Source of the DNA: CAVEFW01 sp964579575
Lineage (GTDB): Bacteria; Actinomycetota; Coriobacteriia; Coriobacteriales; Eggerthellaceae
Length of the DNA: 64,000 bases
Assembly: GCA_964579575.1 (NCBI GenBank)
Contig: CAZOGL010000003.1
Span: 1 to 64,000, forward strand
Reading direction: 5' to 3'
Part shown: positions 15,688 to 24,795 of the stretch, in pieces
Layout of the letters: the number at the start of each line of letters is the position of its first letter
How positions within the stretch are numbered: the stretch's first letter is position 1
The notes under the pieces: generated by a model
What the model saw: only the letters and a program-made list of their open reading frames with translations
What the model was told of the DNA's origin: nothing
Database searches by the model: none
Program-made: the position numbers and the translations under genes

Positions 15688-17811
15688 ATGGCTAAGAAGA
15701 TCAATCTCGAGGACACTCGTAACATCGGCATCATGGCCCACATCGACGCGGGCAAGACGACGACCACCGAGCGCATCCTCTACTACACTGGTAAGACCCA
15801 CAAGATCGGCGAGGTTCATGACGGCGCAGCCACCATGGACTGGATGGTCCAAGAGCAGGAGCGCGGCGTAACCATTACGTCTGCAGCAACCACGTGCTTT
15901 TGGAACTACCCGGGTGGTGCCGAGGACGGTAAGCCCTACCGCTTCCAAATCATCGACACCCCGGGCCACGTTGACTTCACCGCTGAGGTTGAGCGCTCCC
16001 TGCGCGTCCTCGACGGCGCTGTCGCGGTTTTCGACGCTGTTGCTGGTGTCCAGCCGCAGTCCGAGACCGTTTGGCGTCAGGCGGAGCGCTATGGCGTTCC
16101 CCGCATCGCCTTCATCAACAAGTATGACCGTGTCGGCGCAGACTTCTTCCATGCGATCCAGACCATGAAGGATCGCCTTGGCGCAAACGCCGTTGCCGCT
16201 CAGATGCCCATGGGCGCTGAGGACAACTTCTGGGGCGTCATCGACCTGGTCACTATGACCGCATGGGACTTCAAGGCTGACGACAAGGGTATGACCTACC
16301 CCGAGCCGATGGACGAAATCCCGGCTGAGTTCGCTGAAGATGCTGAGCTTTACCACCAAGAGCTCGTTGACGCGGCTGCCGACTTCGACGAGGAACTTAT
16401 GGAGAAGGTCCTCATGGAGGAGGAAGTCACGGTCGACGAGATCAAGGCTGCTTTGCGCAAGGGCGTTCTCGCCTGCGGCATCAACCCCGTCTTTGTCGGC
16501 TCCGCCTACAAGAACAAGGGCGTTCAGGAGCTTCTCGACGCTGTCGTCGACTACATGCCGTCTCCTGTTGACGTTCCCCCTATCAAGGGCACGTTGCCTG
16601 ACTCCGGCGAGGAGGACGAGCGTCCTTCCGATCCGAAGGCTCCGTTCTCCGCTCTTGCATTCAAGATCATGACCGACCCCTTCGTCGGCAAGCTGACCTA
16701 CCTGCGTGTGTACTCTGGTACGCTCGATGCCGGCAGCTACGTCGTCAATGCCACCAACGGCAAGAAGGAGCGCATCGGCCGTCTTTTGCAGATGCATTCC
16801 AACCAGCGTGTCGACATCGATAGCTGCACCGCTGGCGACATCGTCGCGGTCGTAGGCCTGAAGGCAACCACCACCGGTGATACGCTTTGCGCCGAGGGTG
16901 CTCCGATCATCCTTGAGACCATGCAGTTCGCCGACCCGGTTATCGACATCGCTGTTGAGCCGAAGACCAAGGCAGAGCAGGACAAGATGTCCATCGCTCT
17001 CCAAAAGCTCGCCGAGGAGGACCCGACGTTCCGCGTGTCTACCAACCACGAGACCGGCCAGACCATCATCGCTGGCATGGGCGAGCTCCACTTGGAGATC
17101 ATCATCGACCGCCTGCTTCGCGAGTTCAAGGTCGAGGCAAACGTCGGCAAGCCGCAGGTTGCTTATCGCGAGACCGCAACGACCCCTGCTCTCAACGTCG
17201 AGGGCAAGTTCGTCCGCCAATCCGGTGGTCATGGTCAGTACGGCCATTGCGTCATCAACATGTATCCTCAGGAAGAGGGCAAGGGCTACGAGTTCGAGAA
17301 CAAGATCGTCGGCGGCGTTATCCCCAAGGAGTACATCCCCGCAGTTGACAAGGGCATCCAAGAGGCTCTCAACTCCGGTGTTCTCGCTGGCTATCCGGTC
17401 GAGGCTCTCAAGGTCGAGCTCATCGATGGTTCCTACCATGACGTCGACTCTTCCGAGGCGGCATTCAAGGTTGCCGGTTCCATGGCCATCAAGGCCGCAC
17501 TCAAGAAGGGCAATCCTTGCATCCTCGAGCCGATGATGGCTGTGGAGGTCGAGACTCCCGATGAGTACACCGGTTTCGTCATGGGTGACATCCCCTCCCG
17601 CCGTGGTCTGATCCAAGGCCAGGAGATGCGTGGTACCACCACGACCATCAGCGCGAAGGTTCCGCTGGCTGAGATGTTCGGCTATGCAACCGATCTTCGT
17701 TCCGGTACCCAGGGTCGCGCGTCCTACACGATGCAGTTCGACTCTTACGCTCCTGTGCCGAAGCATGTTCAGGAAGAAATCATCAGCAAGGCTGGCGGCA
17801 GCGCAAACTAG
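15688..17811 (+). CDS. fusA: Translation elongation factor G
   Basis: The 707-residue GTPase drives ribosomal translocation. G-motifs are present: AHIDAGKTTT, DTPGHVDF and NKYD (usually NKMD). Domain IV carries RQSGGHGQYGHC, and the C-terminus YAPVPKHVQEEI is normal. The gene is not followed by tuf as in many str operons; rpsJ follows after 40 bases, and tuf lies 34 kb away. Confidence 0.98.
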   Translation: MAKKINLEDTRNIGIMAHIDAGKTTTTERILYYTGKTHKIGEVHDGAATMDWMVQEQERGVTITSAATTCFWNYPGGAEDGKPYRFQIIDTPGHVDFTAEVERSLRVLDGAVAVFDAVAGVQPQSETVWRQAERYGVPRIAFINKYDRVGADFFHAIQTMKDRLGANAVAAQMPMGAEDNFWGVIDLVTMTAWDFKADDKGMTYPEPMDEIPAEFAEDAELYHQELVDAAADFDEELMEKVLMEEEVTVDEIKAALRKGVLACGINPVFVGSAYKNKGVQELLDAVVDYMPSPVDVPPIKGTLPDSGEEDERPSDPKAPFSALAFKIMTDPFVGKLTYLRVYSGTLDAGSYVVNATNGKKERIGRLLQMHSNQRVDIDSCTAGDIVAVVGLKATTTGDTLCAEGAPIILETMQFADPVIDIAVEPKTKAEQDKMSIALQKLAEEDPTFRVSTNHETGQTIIAGMGELHLEIIIDRLLREFKVEANVGKPQVAYRETATTPALNVEGKFVRQSGGHGQYGHCVINMYPQEEGKGYEFENKIVGGVIPKEYIPAVDKGIQEALNSGVLAGYPVEALKVELIDGSYHDVDSSEAAFKVAGSMAIKAALKKGNPCILEPMMAVEVETPDEYTGFVMGDIPSRRGLIQGQEMRGTTTTISAKVPLAEMFGYATDLRSGTQGRASYTMQFDSYAPVPKHVQEEIISKAGGSAN

Positions 17812-17851
17812 GCGCTTTCGCGAATCAAAAGCTTATTTGGAGGTAAATTAA

Positions 17852-18160
17852 GTGGCTAATCAAAAGATTCGCATCCGCTTGAAGGGGTACGATCATGAGA
17901 TCGTGGACCAGTCCACGAAGCTCATCGTCGATACCGCTCAGAAGACGGGTGCAAAGGTTTCCGGTCCTATTCCGCTGCCGACCGAGCGCAATCTCTACAC
18001 GGTTATCAAGGGTCCCCATGTCAACAAGGACTCTCGTGAGCAGTTCGAGATGCGTACCCACAAGCGTCTGATCGACATCTTGGAGCCCACGCCGAACACG
18101 GTTGACTCCCTGATGCGCCTCGATCTCCCCGCTGGTGTCGACATCGAGATCAAACTGTAA
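17852..18160 (+). CDS. rpsJ: 30S ribosomal protein S10
   Basis: 102 residues from GTG 17852 (TTGGAGG upstream), ending with the usual LDLPAGVDIEIKL. S10 is in the 30S head and also partners NusB in transcription antitermination. First gene of the S10 group, apparently continuous with the str operon because no terminator lies after fusA. Confidence 0.98.
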   Translation: MANQKIRIRLKGYDHEIVDQSTKLIVDTAQKTGAKVSGPIPLPTERNLYTVIKGPHVNKDSREQFEMRTHKRLIDILEPTPNTVDSLMRLDLPAGVDIEIKL

Positions 18161-18173
18161 GGGGTGACGACGA

Positions 18174-18794
18174 ATGATTAATGCTATCTACGGTAAGAAG
18201 ATCGGCATGACCCAGATCTTCGCTGAGGATGACACGGTCGTACCTGTCACCGTCATTCTCGCTGAGCCGAACAAGGTTTGCCAGGTCAAGACGACCGAGA
18301 CCGACGGCTACGAGGCAGTCCAGATGGGCTTCGGCTACATCAAGGACTCCAAGGTCAACAAGCCCATGGCGGGACACTTCGCCAAGCAGGGCACCACGCC
18401 TGTCCGCTACCTGCGCGAGGTTCGCGTCGAGAACGCGTCCGAGTACAAGGTCGGCGACGTGCAGACCGTCGCAGCTTTCGCTGACGTGAAGAAGGTTGAC
18501 GTCCAGGGTGTCTCCAAGGGCAAGGGCTTTGCCGGCGTTATCAAGCGCTACGGCTTTGGCGGCGGTCCTGGCGGCCATGGTGCCCACTTCCATCGCGCTC
18601 CCGGTTCTGTTGGCCAGTGTGCTACTCCGTCCCGCGTGTTCAAGGGCCTGCGCCTTCCTGGCCATATGGGCTGCGACACCGTTACGGTGAAGAACCTGGA
18701 CGTCGTTCGCGTCGATGAGGAGCAAAACCTCATCCTGCTGAAGGGCGCTGTGCCCGGCGGCAAGAACGGTATCGTTCGCATTCGCATGGCTTAA
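18174..18794 (+). CDS. rplC: 50S ribosomal protein L3
   Basis: 206 residues. The conserved extension GFGGGPGGHGAHFHRAPGSVG, which reaches toward the peptidyl transferase centre, is intact. L3 is an early assembly protein. It lies 13 bases behind rpsJ. Confidence 0.98.
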   Translation: MINAIYGKKIGMTQIFAEDDTVVPVTVILAEPNKVCQVKTTETDGYEAVQMGFGYIKDSKVNKPMAGHFAKQGTTPVRYLREVRVENASEYKVGDVQTVAAFADVKKVDVQGVSKGKGFAGVIKRYGFGGGPGGHGAHFHRAPGSVGQCATPSRVFKGLRLPGHMGCDTVTVKNLDVVRVDEEQNLILLKGAVPGGKNGIVRIRMA

Positions 18795-18827
18795 TCGACT
18801 AGCTGAGTAATTGAGGAGCTAATACTT

Positions 18828-19451
18828 ATGGCAACTATCGACATCAAGGGCGTGACGGGAGAGGTTACCGGCAAGGCCGAGCTCTCCGAGATCGTCTTCG
18901 GCATTGAGCCGAATGTGCCGGTGATGCACCTTGTCGTTCGCGCTCAGCGCAACGCATGGCGTCAGGGCACGTCCAATACCCGCACCCGTGGTCAAGTTCG
19001 TGGCGGTGGCCGCAAGCCGTGGCGCCAAAAGGGCACCGGCCGTGCACGTCAGGGCACGATTCGCGCACCCCAATGGGTCGGCGGCGGTACCGTCTTCGGT
19101 CCCCATCCCCGTTCCTACGAGATCAAGGTGAACCGCAAGGAGGTCAAGCTCGCAACCCGATCCGCTTTGGCTGCCAAGCTTGCCGACGAGCAGCTCACCA
19201 TCGTTGAGGACTTCTCCTTCGAGAAGCCTTCCACCAAGGCTGCTGTTGCCGCTATGAAGGCGTTGGGCCTTGAGGGTCGTACGACCGTCGTCGTCCCCGA
19301 TGACGCCATCGACACCTACCTGTCCTTCCGCAACATCCCCACGGTCAATGTCCTCCCTGCCCAAGAGATCAACACCTATGAGCTTCTTGACAACAAGAAC
19401 CTCGTGATCACCGTTGAGGCACTGAAGATCGTTGAGGAGGTGCTTGCATAA
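18828..19451 (+). CDS. rplD: 50S ribosomal protein L4
   Basis: 207 residues with the exit-tunnel loop containing GTGRARQGTIRAPQWVGGG. L4 often autoregulates the S10 operon. The stop overlaps the rplW start by one base (TAATG), so translation is coupled. Confidence 0.97.
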   Translation: MATIDIKGVTGEVTGKAELSEIVFGIEPNVPVMHLVVRAQRNAWRQGTSNTRTRGQVRGGGRKPWRQKGTGRARQGTIRAPQWVGGGTVFGPHPRSYEIKVNRKEVKLATRSALAAKLADEQLTIVEDFSFEKPSTKAAVAAMKALGLEGRTTVVVPDDAIDTYLSFRNIPTVNVLPAQEINTYELLDNKNLVITVEALKIVEEVLA

Positions 19452-19732
19452 TGGAGGCACGCGAGATCATCATCCGCCCGGTCATCACCGAGCGCAGCTA
19501 CGACGTCATGGAGAACAATGTGTATACCTTCGAGGTTGCACAGGGTGCTAACAAGATCGAGATCGCCAAGGCTGTTGAGGAGATCTTCAAGGTCAAGGTC
19601 ATCAAGGTCAACACGCTCAACGTCAAGTCCAAGCCGAAGCGTCAGCGCGGTGTTGCGGGTCGTACCCGTACTTGGAAGAAGGCCATGGTTACCTTGGCAC
19701 CGGGCGAGACCATCGAGATCTTCTCCGCTTAA
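19451..19732 (+). CDS. rplW: 50S ribosomal protein L23
   Basis: 93 residues lining the nascent-chain exit. The glutamate that docks trigger factor (E18 in E. coli) corresponds to E14 in PVITERSY. The gene is closed by a terminator instead of continuing to rplB, and a trigger-factor-like gene comes next. Confidence 0.97.
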   Translation: MEAREIIIRPVITERSYDVMENNVYTFEVAQGANKIEIAKAVEEIFKVKVIKVNTLNVKSKPKRQRGVAGRTRTWKKAMVTLAPGETIEIFSA

Positions 19733-19760
19733 ACGCGTAAGCGACTAGATTTGAAACCAA

Positions 19761-19796
19761 AAGGGAGGCTCCTTAAGCGGGGCCTCCCTTCTTTGT
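19761..19796 (+). terminator. Terminator after rplW
   Basis: GGGAGGC (19763-19769) pairs with GCCTCCC (19782-19788), then TTCTTTG. It splits the S10 operon between rplW and rplB. Confidence 0.88.
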
Positions 19797-19903
19797 TGGG
19801 GTGCCAAGCTTGGATGAGGCGTGCTATCATTGCTCCTTGTGAAACGAAGAGAAGAGTGCGAGCGATGTGACCATACGCTCGTCGATTGCAAGGAGCTCAT
19901 CCC

Positions 19904-21223
19904 ATGAAGGTAATCCAATCACGCTTGGAGAATGGCTATTTCGTCATAGATGCAGAGGCGACGGAAAAGGAGGTCACCGAGGCGTTCAACAAGGCCCAAA
20001 TCCTGTTTGCCAACAAGATGGGTTTGCGAGCCGAGCCCGGAAAGACCCCGGCCCAAGCGGCCCAAGAGCAACTCGGTATTCGAGACCTCGACGCCATCGT
20101 CTCCGCTGACGTCATCGAGTATCTTTGGCCTCTTGCCGTCGAGAAGCGCAATCTCCAGCCCGCATTTCCGCCCCACCCGGTGTCCCAAGACATCCTGCGT
20201 CGCGGGAAGACCTACAAATTCCAGTTCGAGGTGTGCACCAAGCCGAAATTCGAACTTACCAGCTATGAACCCCTCACGCTCGAGGCGCCCGCATTTGTGC
20301 CCGACCTGTCCGCTGTCGATAAGACGTTGGAGGATATCGGCAGCCACTACATGGAGTTCGCAACGGCTTTTGGGATTGATCGTCCTGTCGATAAGGGTGA
20401 TACCATCCTCTTGTCGATGGAGTCGAAACTTGTGGGGGATAGCGAGCCTTTGATGAACCTGACGTTTAAGTCCCGTCCCTACACCACTGGCGAAGGTTAT
20501 ATGCCTGACGACTTTGAGGAAAACGTCATCGGCATGAACGTCGGCGAGACCAAGACCTTTACCTTTGGCGCCCCGACGCTTGACGAGGCGGGCAAGCCGA
20601 CGACTGAAGATGTCGAGTGCACCGTCACCATTCTCGAGTTCCAGACCGTCAAAGAGCCTGAGATGGACGATGCCTGGGTCAGGAAGTATCTTCCGGGTTA
20701 CGAGTCACGCGAGGCTCTTGTCAAGGATGTCGAGAAGGGAATCACCCAGGAACAACGCTTCTCTTATGACGCGCAATTGCGCAACCTCGCATCTGAGAAG
20801 ATCGCCGAGCGCTTCGAGGGGTCTTTTGCCGACGACATTCTGATGAATATGCGCGACGGCCTTTTGGAATCCCTGCGCACGAGCTTGCGTTCCCAGGGCA
20901 AGAAGTATGAGGAGTACGTCCAAGAGATGGGCGGGGAGGACCAGCTCAACATCATGTTGCTCATCGAGGCCCGCAAGACCCTCGCCGAGGGCTATTCGCT
21001 TGACGCTGTGTACCGCCATTTCGGCCTGTACATCACCGATGAGGATATCGATGCGGTGTGCCTTTCCATGAACCCGCAAAACCCCGGTGCGGTTCGCCAA
21101 AACATGGAGGACGGCGGGCGTGGGTTTGCCCTGCGCGAGTCCGCGGAGCGCTACAAAGCTGCGAAATATCTCGTCGAGCATGCCAATATCGTGGAACCCA
21201 AGAGCGCCGAGGAGCAATCGTAG
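19904..21223 (+). CDS. tig: Trigger-factor-like chaperone/prolyl isomerase
   Basis: The 439-residue protein follows the trigger-factor layout. The N-domain spans about 1-125, with the end of that domain readable as GKTYKFQFEVCTKPKFEL. A PPIase-like domain (about 160-260) contains DFEENVIGMNVGETKTF, and a long helical C-domain follows. The ribosome-docking loop, normally GFRxGxxP, reads GLRAEPGKTP, so docking may be altered. ATG 19904 has AAGGAG eight bases upstream. It is inserted between rplW and rplB, next to the gene for its known dock L23. Whether the genome has another tig cannot be seen here. Confidence 0.8.
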   Translation: MKVIQSRLENGYFVIDAEATEKEVTEAFNKAQILFANKMGLRAEPGKTPAQAAQEQLGIRDLDAIVSADVIEYLWPLAVEKRNLQPAFPPHPVSQDILRRGKTYKFQFEVCTKPKFELTSYEPLTLEAPAFVPDLSAVDKTLEDIGSHYMEFATAFGIDRPVDKGDTILLSMESKLVGDSEPLMNLTFKSRPYTTGEGYMPDDFEENVIGMNVGETKTFTFGAPTLDEAGKPTTEDVECTVTILEFQTVKEPEMDDAWVRKYLPGYESREALVKDVEKGITQEQRFSYDAQLRNLASEKIAERFEGSFADDILMNMRDGLLESLRTSLRSQGKKYEEYVQEMGGEDQLNIMLLIEARKTLAEGYSLDAVYRHFGLYITDEDIDAVCLSMNPQNPGAVRQNMEDGGRGFALRESAERYKAAKYLVEHANIVEPKSAEEQS

Positions 21224-21305
21224 GCGATAGGCGAAGAGAGCGCCGAGGACTAGCCGTAGGCGAAGGCGAGAGAGCGCCGAGGACTAGCAGTAGGCGAAGG
21301 CGAAT
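21202..21305 (+). repeat. Repeats copying the end of the trigger-factor-like gene
   Basis: GAGCGCCGAGGA, followed by TAG and GTAGGCGA, occurs three times starting at 21202, 21238 and 21272. The second copy carries TAG 30 bases after the gene's own stop, in frame. Confidence 0.85.
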
Positions 21306-21316
21306 ATAGGCAGCGG

Positions 21317-21345
21317 GGGGAGCGCGGTGGCGCTCCCCACCTTTA
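21317..21345 (+). terminator. Terminator of the trigger-factor-like gene
   Basis: GGGGAGCGC (21317-21325) pairs with GCGCTCCCC (21330-21338) around a GGTG loop; the U-run is short (ACCTTTAT). Confidence 0.75.
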
Positions 21346-21391
21346 TAGGCTCCTACCTGCGCCGGATTGGGAAAAAACGCCAAAATAGTTC

Positions 21392-21420
21392 TTGAATTAC
21401 CTCGGTAGGAACCGTATACT
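21392..21420 (+). promoter_or_regulatory. Strong promoter upstream of rplB
   Basis: TTGAAT (21392-21397), a 17-bp spacer and TATACT (21415-21420). It restarts transcription of the second half of the S10 cluster. Confidence 0.85.
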
Positions 21421-21660
21421 TTTCGTTTGCGTGTGGGTGTTCTTTGGATACACCCGGGCGCGTGGATTAGCGGCGTCGGGCACAACGGCCTCAAACGTAG
21501 TGTCAGGGCAATCGTTGATCCTCGTAAGTTAGAGGGATTCCCGGTGTGCGGTGAGGCGCGCGAGCGGGGGTCCATGATGGGGACGAAGAGCCATCAAGCC
21601 GAGCGTAGACGTCCTGCGACTTGGCCCAAAAGCCCGGGATCCCCAAAGGAAGGAAATGGA
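21421..21660 (+). promoter_or_regulatory. About 235-nt leader of rplB
   Basis: Between the promoter and the rplB ATG lies a GC-rich stretch with no convincing coding frame. GGGTGT/ACACCC at about 21434-21457 can pair. Length and position suit a ribosomal-protein-binding leader, but I do not recognise a known class. Confidence 0.45.
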
Positions 21661-22491
21661 ATGGGAGTTAAACAATACAAGCCGACCTCTCCTGGTCGAC
21701 GCTTCCAAACGGTTTCGGATTTCTCCGAGATCACCACGTCTACGCCTGAGAAGTCGCTGCTTGCCCCCCTTCACAAGAAGGCTGGCCGCAACTGCTACGG
21801 TCGTGTGACGACCCGTCATCAGGGTGGCGGCAACAAGCGCCGCTATCGTATCATCGATTTCAAGCGCAACAAGGACGGCGTGCCGGCCAAGGTTGCTACA
21901 ATCGAGTACGACCCCAACCGCTCCGCTCGCATCGCTTTGCTCCACTATGCAGACGGCGAGAAGCGTTACATCCTGCATCCTAAGGGCCTGTCCGTTGGCG
22001 ACACCGTCATCTCCGGTCCCGATGCAGACATCAAGCCCGGCAACGCATTGCCCTTGGCCAACATCCCTGTTGGTACCTTGATCCATGCCGTCGAGCTTCA
22101 GCCTGGCAAGGGCGCAGCAATCGCTCGTTCTGCAGGCACCAGCATCCAGCTGATGGGCAAGGAAGGCAAGTATGCCATCCTCCGTATGCCCTCCTCTGAG
22201 ATGCGCCGCGTGCTCCTTACCTGCCGCGCCACCATCGGTGAGGTCGGCAACGCAGAGCACTCCAACATCAAGATCGGCAAGGCTGGTCGCAAGCGTTGGA
22301 TGGGTGTTCGTCCCACCGTTCGCGGTACTGTCATGAACCCTGTCGACCATCCCCATGGCGGTGGCGAGGGCAAGAATAAGACCGCTGGTCGTCATCCGGT
22401 TTCTCCGTGGGGTGTTCCTACCAAGGGTCATCGCACGCGCAACCCGAAGAAGAATTCCAGCCGTCTCATCATTCGTCGCCGCAAGAAGTAG
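21661..22491 (+). CDS. rplB: 50S ribosomal protein L2
   Basis: 276 residues starting MGVKQYKPTSPGRR at 21661 behind AAAGGAAGG; an upstream frame extension has no ribosome site and is not L2-like. It includes RHQGGGNKRRYR and MNPVDHPHGGGEGK with the conserved histidine near the peptidyl transferase centre. Confidence 0.98.
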   Translation: MGVKQYKPTSPGRRFQTVSDFSEITTSTPEKSLLAPLHKKAGRNCYGRVTTRHQGGGNKRRYRIIDFKRNKDGVPAKVATIEYDPNRSARIALLHYADGEKRYILHPKGLSVGDTVISGPDADIKPGNALPLANIPVGTLIHAVELQPGKGAAIARSAGTSIQLMGKEGKYAILRMPSSEMRRVLLTCRATIGEVGNAEHSNIKIGKAGRKRWMGVRPTVRGTVMNPVDHPHGGGEGKNKTAGRHPVSPWGVPTKGHRTRNPKKNSSRLIIRRRKK

Positions 22492-22509
22492 CGCTTGAAG
22501 GAGTAACTA

Positions 22510-22782
22510 GTGAGCAGAAGTTTGAAAAAAGGTCCCTTCGTGGAAGAGCGCCTTCTGAGCCGCATCGAGGCCATGAATGCCGCTGGTACGAAGGAAGTCG
22601 TCAAGACCTGGTCCCGCAGCAGCACGATCTTCCCGGACATGGTTGGTCACACCATCGCTGTCCATGACGGTCGTAAGCATGTCCCGGTCTACATCACCGA
22701 GTCCATGGTTGGCCACAAGCTGGGCGAGTTTGCCCCGACCCGTACGTTTAGGGGTCATGCGGCCGATAAGAAGAAGAAATAG
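22510..22782 (+). CDS. rpsS: 30S ribosomal protein S19
   Basis: 90 residues from GTG 22510, beginning MSRSLKKGPFVEE and including GHKLGEFAPTRTFRGH. It is in the 30S head with S13. Position after rplB is the conserved one. Confidence 0.98.
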   Translation: MSRSLKKGPFVEERLLSRIEAMNAAGTKEVVKTWSRSSTIFPDMVGHTIAVHDGRKHVPVYITESMVGHKLGEFAPTRTFRGHAADKKKK

Positions 22783-22796
22783 GAAGGGGTTGAAAC

Positions 22797-23138
22797 ATGG
22801 AAGCTAGAGCAATCGCCCGCTACGTCCGCGTGTCGCCCCGTAAGGCCCGCATCGTGGTCGATCAGATCCGCGGCAAGAGCGTTGTTGCCGCCCAGGAGAT
22901 TTTGCAGTTCACCACGCGTGGTTGCGCAGAGGTCGTTCTCAAGACCCTGAACTCCGCAGCTGCAAACGCAGAGAACCTGCATCATGTCCGTCCTGAGGCC
23001 CTGTATGTCAAGGCCGCTTACGTGGACGAGGGTCCGACCATGCGTCGTATCCGTCCGCGCGCAAAGGGCTCTGCGTCTCCTATTCGTAAGCGCAGCAGCC
23101 ACATCACCATCATCGTCGCAACCCGAGAGGAGGCATAA
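22797..23138 (+). CDS. rplV: 50S ribosomal protein L22
   Basis: 113 residues with RYVRVSPRKARIVVDQIRGK and the exit-tunnel hairpin RRIRPRAKGSASPIRKRSSH. Ribosome site AGGAAGGGG; rpsC begins three bases after the stop. Confidence 0.98.
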   Translation: MEARAIARYVRVSPRKARIVVDQIRGKSVVAAQEILQFTTRGCAEVVLKTLNSAAANAENLHHVRPEALYVKAAYVDEGPTMRRIRPRAKGSASPIRKRSSHITIIVATREEA

Positions 23139-23141
23139 GCC

Positions 23142-23855
23142 ATGGGTCAGAAGGTAAGCCCCACCGGTTTCCGTCTGGGCGTCACTGAGGATTGGCGTAG
23201 CCGCTGGTATGCAGGCAACAAGGATTATGCCAAGACTCTGGAGAACGACCAGGCAATTCGCAAGTTCCTCGACAAGTATCTCGCCCGTGCCGCTGTGGCA
23301 AAGGTTGAGATTGAGCGCGCTGGCGACAAGATCAAGATCATCATCACCACGGCTCGTCCGGGTGTTGTCATCGGCAAGAAGGGTGCTGAGATCGACCAGC
23401 TTCGCAAGAAGCTCGAGGAGATCGCAAACGGCTCCGTCTCTGTCGAGGTCGTAGAGGTCAAGCGTCCCGAGTTGGACGCAAACCTCATTGCCCAATCTGT
23501 CGCAGAGCAGCTCGAGGGTCGTGTCGCATTCCGTCGTGCAATGCGCAAGGCTATCCAGTCCGCTCGCAAGAGCGGTGCCAAGGGCATCCGTATCCAGTGC
23601 TCCGGTCGTCTCGGTGGCGCTGAGATGTGCCGTCGCGAGTGGTATCGCGAGGGTCGTGTGCCTCTGCACACCCTGCGTGCAAAGATTGACTACGGCTTTG
23701 CAACCGCAGGAACCATGATGGGTTCCATCGGCGTTCAGGTCTGGGTCTACCACGGTGACGTGCTCCCCGGCCAGAAGGCTCCGCAGCCGGCTCTCGAGGG
23801 CACTTCTCGCCCCCAGCGCCGCCGCAACGATCGTAACGAGAGGGGTGCAAAGTAG
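23142..23855 (+). CDS. rpsC: 30S ribosomal protein S3
   Basis: 237 residues with the KH domain (VVIGKKGAEIDQLRKKL) and the C-terminal GRLGGAEMCRREWYREGRVP. It forms part of the mRNA entry helicase. Its stop abuts the rplP start. Confidence 0.98.
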   Translation: MGQKVSPTGFRLGVTEDWRSRWYAGNKDYAKTLENDQAIRKFLDKYLARAAVAKVEIERAGDKIKIIITTARPGVVIGKKGAEIDQLRKKLEEIANGSVSVEVVEVKRPELDANLIAQSVAEQLEGRVAFRRAMRKAIQSARKSGAKGIRIQCSGRLGGAEMCRREWYREGRVPLHTLRAKIDYGFATAGTMMGSIGVQVWVYHGDVLPGQKAPQPALEGTSRPQRRRNDRNERGAK

Positions 23856-24278
23856 ATGCTTGTACCTAAGCGTGTAAAGCACCGCAAGGTGCAGCGTGGC
23901 TCCATGAAGGGTAAAGCCAAGGGCGGCACCCGTCTGAACCACGGTACCTATGGCGTCCAAGCTCTCGAGGCAGCTTGGATCACGAACCGCCAAATCGAGG
24001 CTGCTCGTGTTGCTATGACCCGCCATATGAAGCGTGGCGGCCATGTCTGGATCACCATCTTCCCGGACAAGCCGATCACCAAGAAGCCGGCTGAGACCCG
24101 CATGGGTTCCGGCAAGGGCAACCCCGAGGCATGGGTTGCCGTCGTCAAGCCCGGACGCATCATGTTTGAGGTCGACGGCGTTGAGGAAGAGGTAGCTCGC
24201 GAGGCACTTCGCCTGGCCATCAACAAGCTGCCGATCAAGTGCAAGATCGTAACTAAAGAGACGGAGGTGCAGGAGTAA
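23856..24278 (+). CDS. rplP: 50S ribosomal protein L16
   Basis: 140 residues, starting MLVPKRVKHRKVQRG; it lies near the A-site tRNA elbow. Includes TRHMKRGGHVWITIFPDKP. It has no gap to rpsC or rpmC. Confidence 0.98.
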   Translation: MLVPKRVKHRKVQRGSMKGKAKGGTRLNHGTYGVQALEAAWITNRQIEAARVAMTRHMKRGGHVWITIFPDKPITKKPAETRMGSGKGNPEAWVAVVKPGRIMFEVDGVEEEVAREALRLAINKLPIKCKIVTKETEVQE

Positions 24279-24473
24279 ATGAAGTACGCTGAGATCCGCG
24301 AGAAGTCTGCAGACGATTTGCAGGCCGCCCTTAAGGAAGCACGCGCAGAGCTTTTCAACCTGCGTTTCCAGATGGCAACGAGCCAGCTCGACAATACCGC
24401 ACGTGTTAAGCAGGTCAAGAAGGATATCGCACGTATCCAGACGGAGATGCGCGCACGTGAGCTGAACGCATAA
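24279..24473 (+). CDS. rpmC: 50S ribosomal protein L29
   Basis: 64 residues, beginning MKYAEIREKSADDL, with LFNLRFQMATSQLDNT. It lies next to L23 at the tunnel exit. Starts immediately after rplP. Confidence 0.97.
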   Translation: MKYAEIREKSADDLQAALKEARAELFNLRFQMATSQLDNTARVKQVKKDIARIQTEMRARELNA

Positions 24474-24489
24474 GAGGGGAGGAATACGA

Positions 24490-24750
24490 ATGACTGAAGA
24501 GCGTAATTCCCGCAAGGTGCGTCAGGGCGTTGTCGTGAGTGCAGCAAACGACAAGACCATCGTCGTTGCTGTCGAGTCCCGCAAGCCGCACCCGGTTTAC
24601 AAGAAGATGATGACCACCACCAAGAAATTCCATGCACATGATGAGAACAACGAAGCTGGTGTTGGCGATACCGTACAAATCATGGAGACCCGTCCGATGT
24701 CCAAGCTGAAGCGTTGGCGTCTCCTGCAAATCGTTGAGAAGGCCAAGTAG
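24490..24750 (+). CDS. rpsQ: 30S ribosomal protein S17
   Basis: 86 residues. SRKVRQGVVVSAANDKTIVV and GDTVQIMETRPMSKLKRWRL are typical. A primary 16S rRNA binder. Follows rpmC at 16 bases. Confidence 0.97.
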   Translation: MTEERNSRKVRQGVVVSAANDKTIVVAVESRKPHPVYKKMMTTTKKFHAHDENNEAGVGDTVQIMETRPMSKLKRWRLLQIVEKAK

Positions 24751-24795
24751 TAGAGCGGAAAGCTTTACTCGCGAGAGAAAGATAAAGGTGAAGCA

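Noticed and set aside
15127..17766. Very long open frame (879 codons) on the minus strand opposite fusA and rpsG
   Set aside because: It mirrors the codon bias of two certain genes on the plus strand, has no ribosome site and no recognisable protein features.
22755..24515. 586-codon open frame on the minus strand across rplV-rpsC-rplP
   Set aside because: Antisense shadow of five ribosomal genes with canonical sequences.
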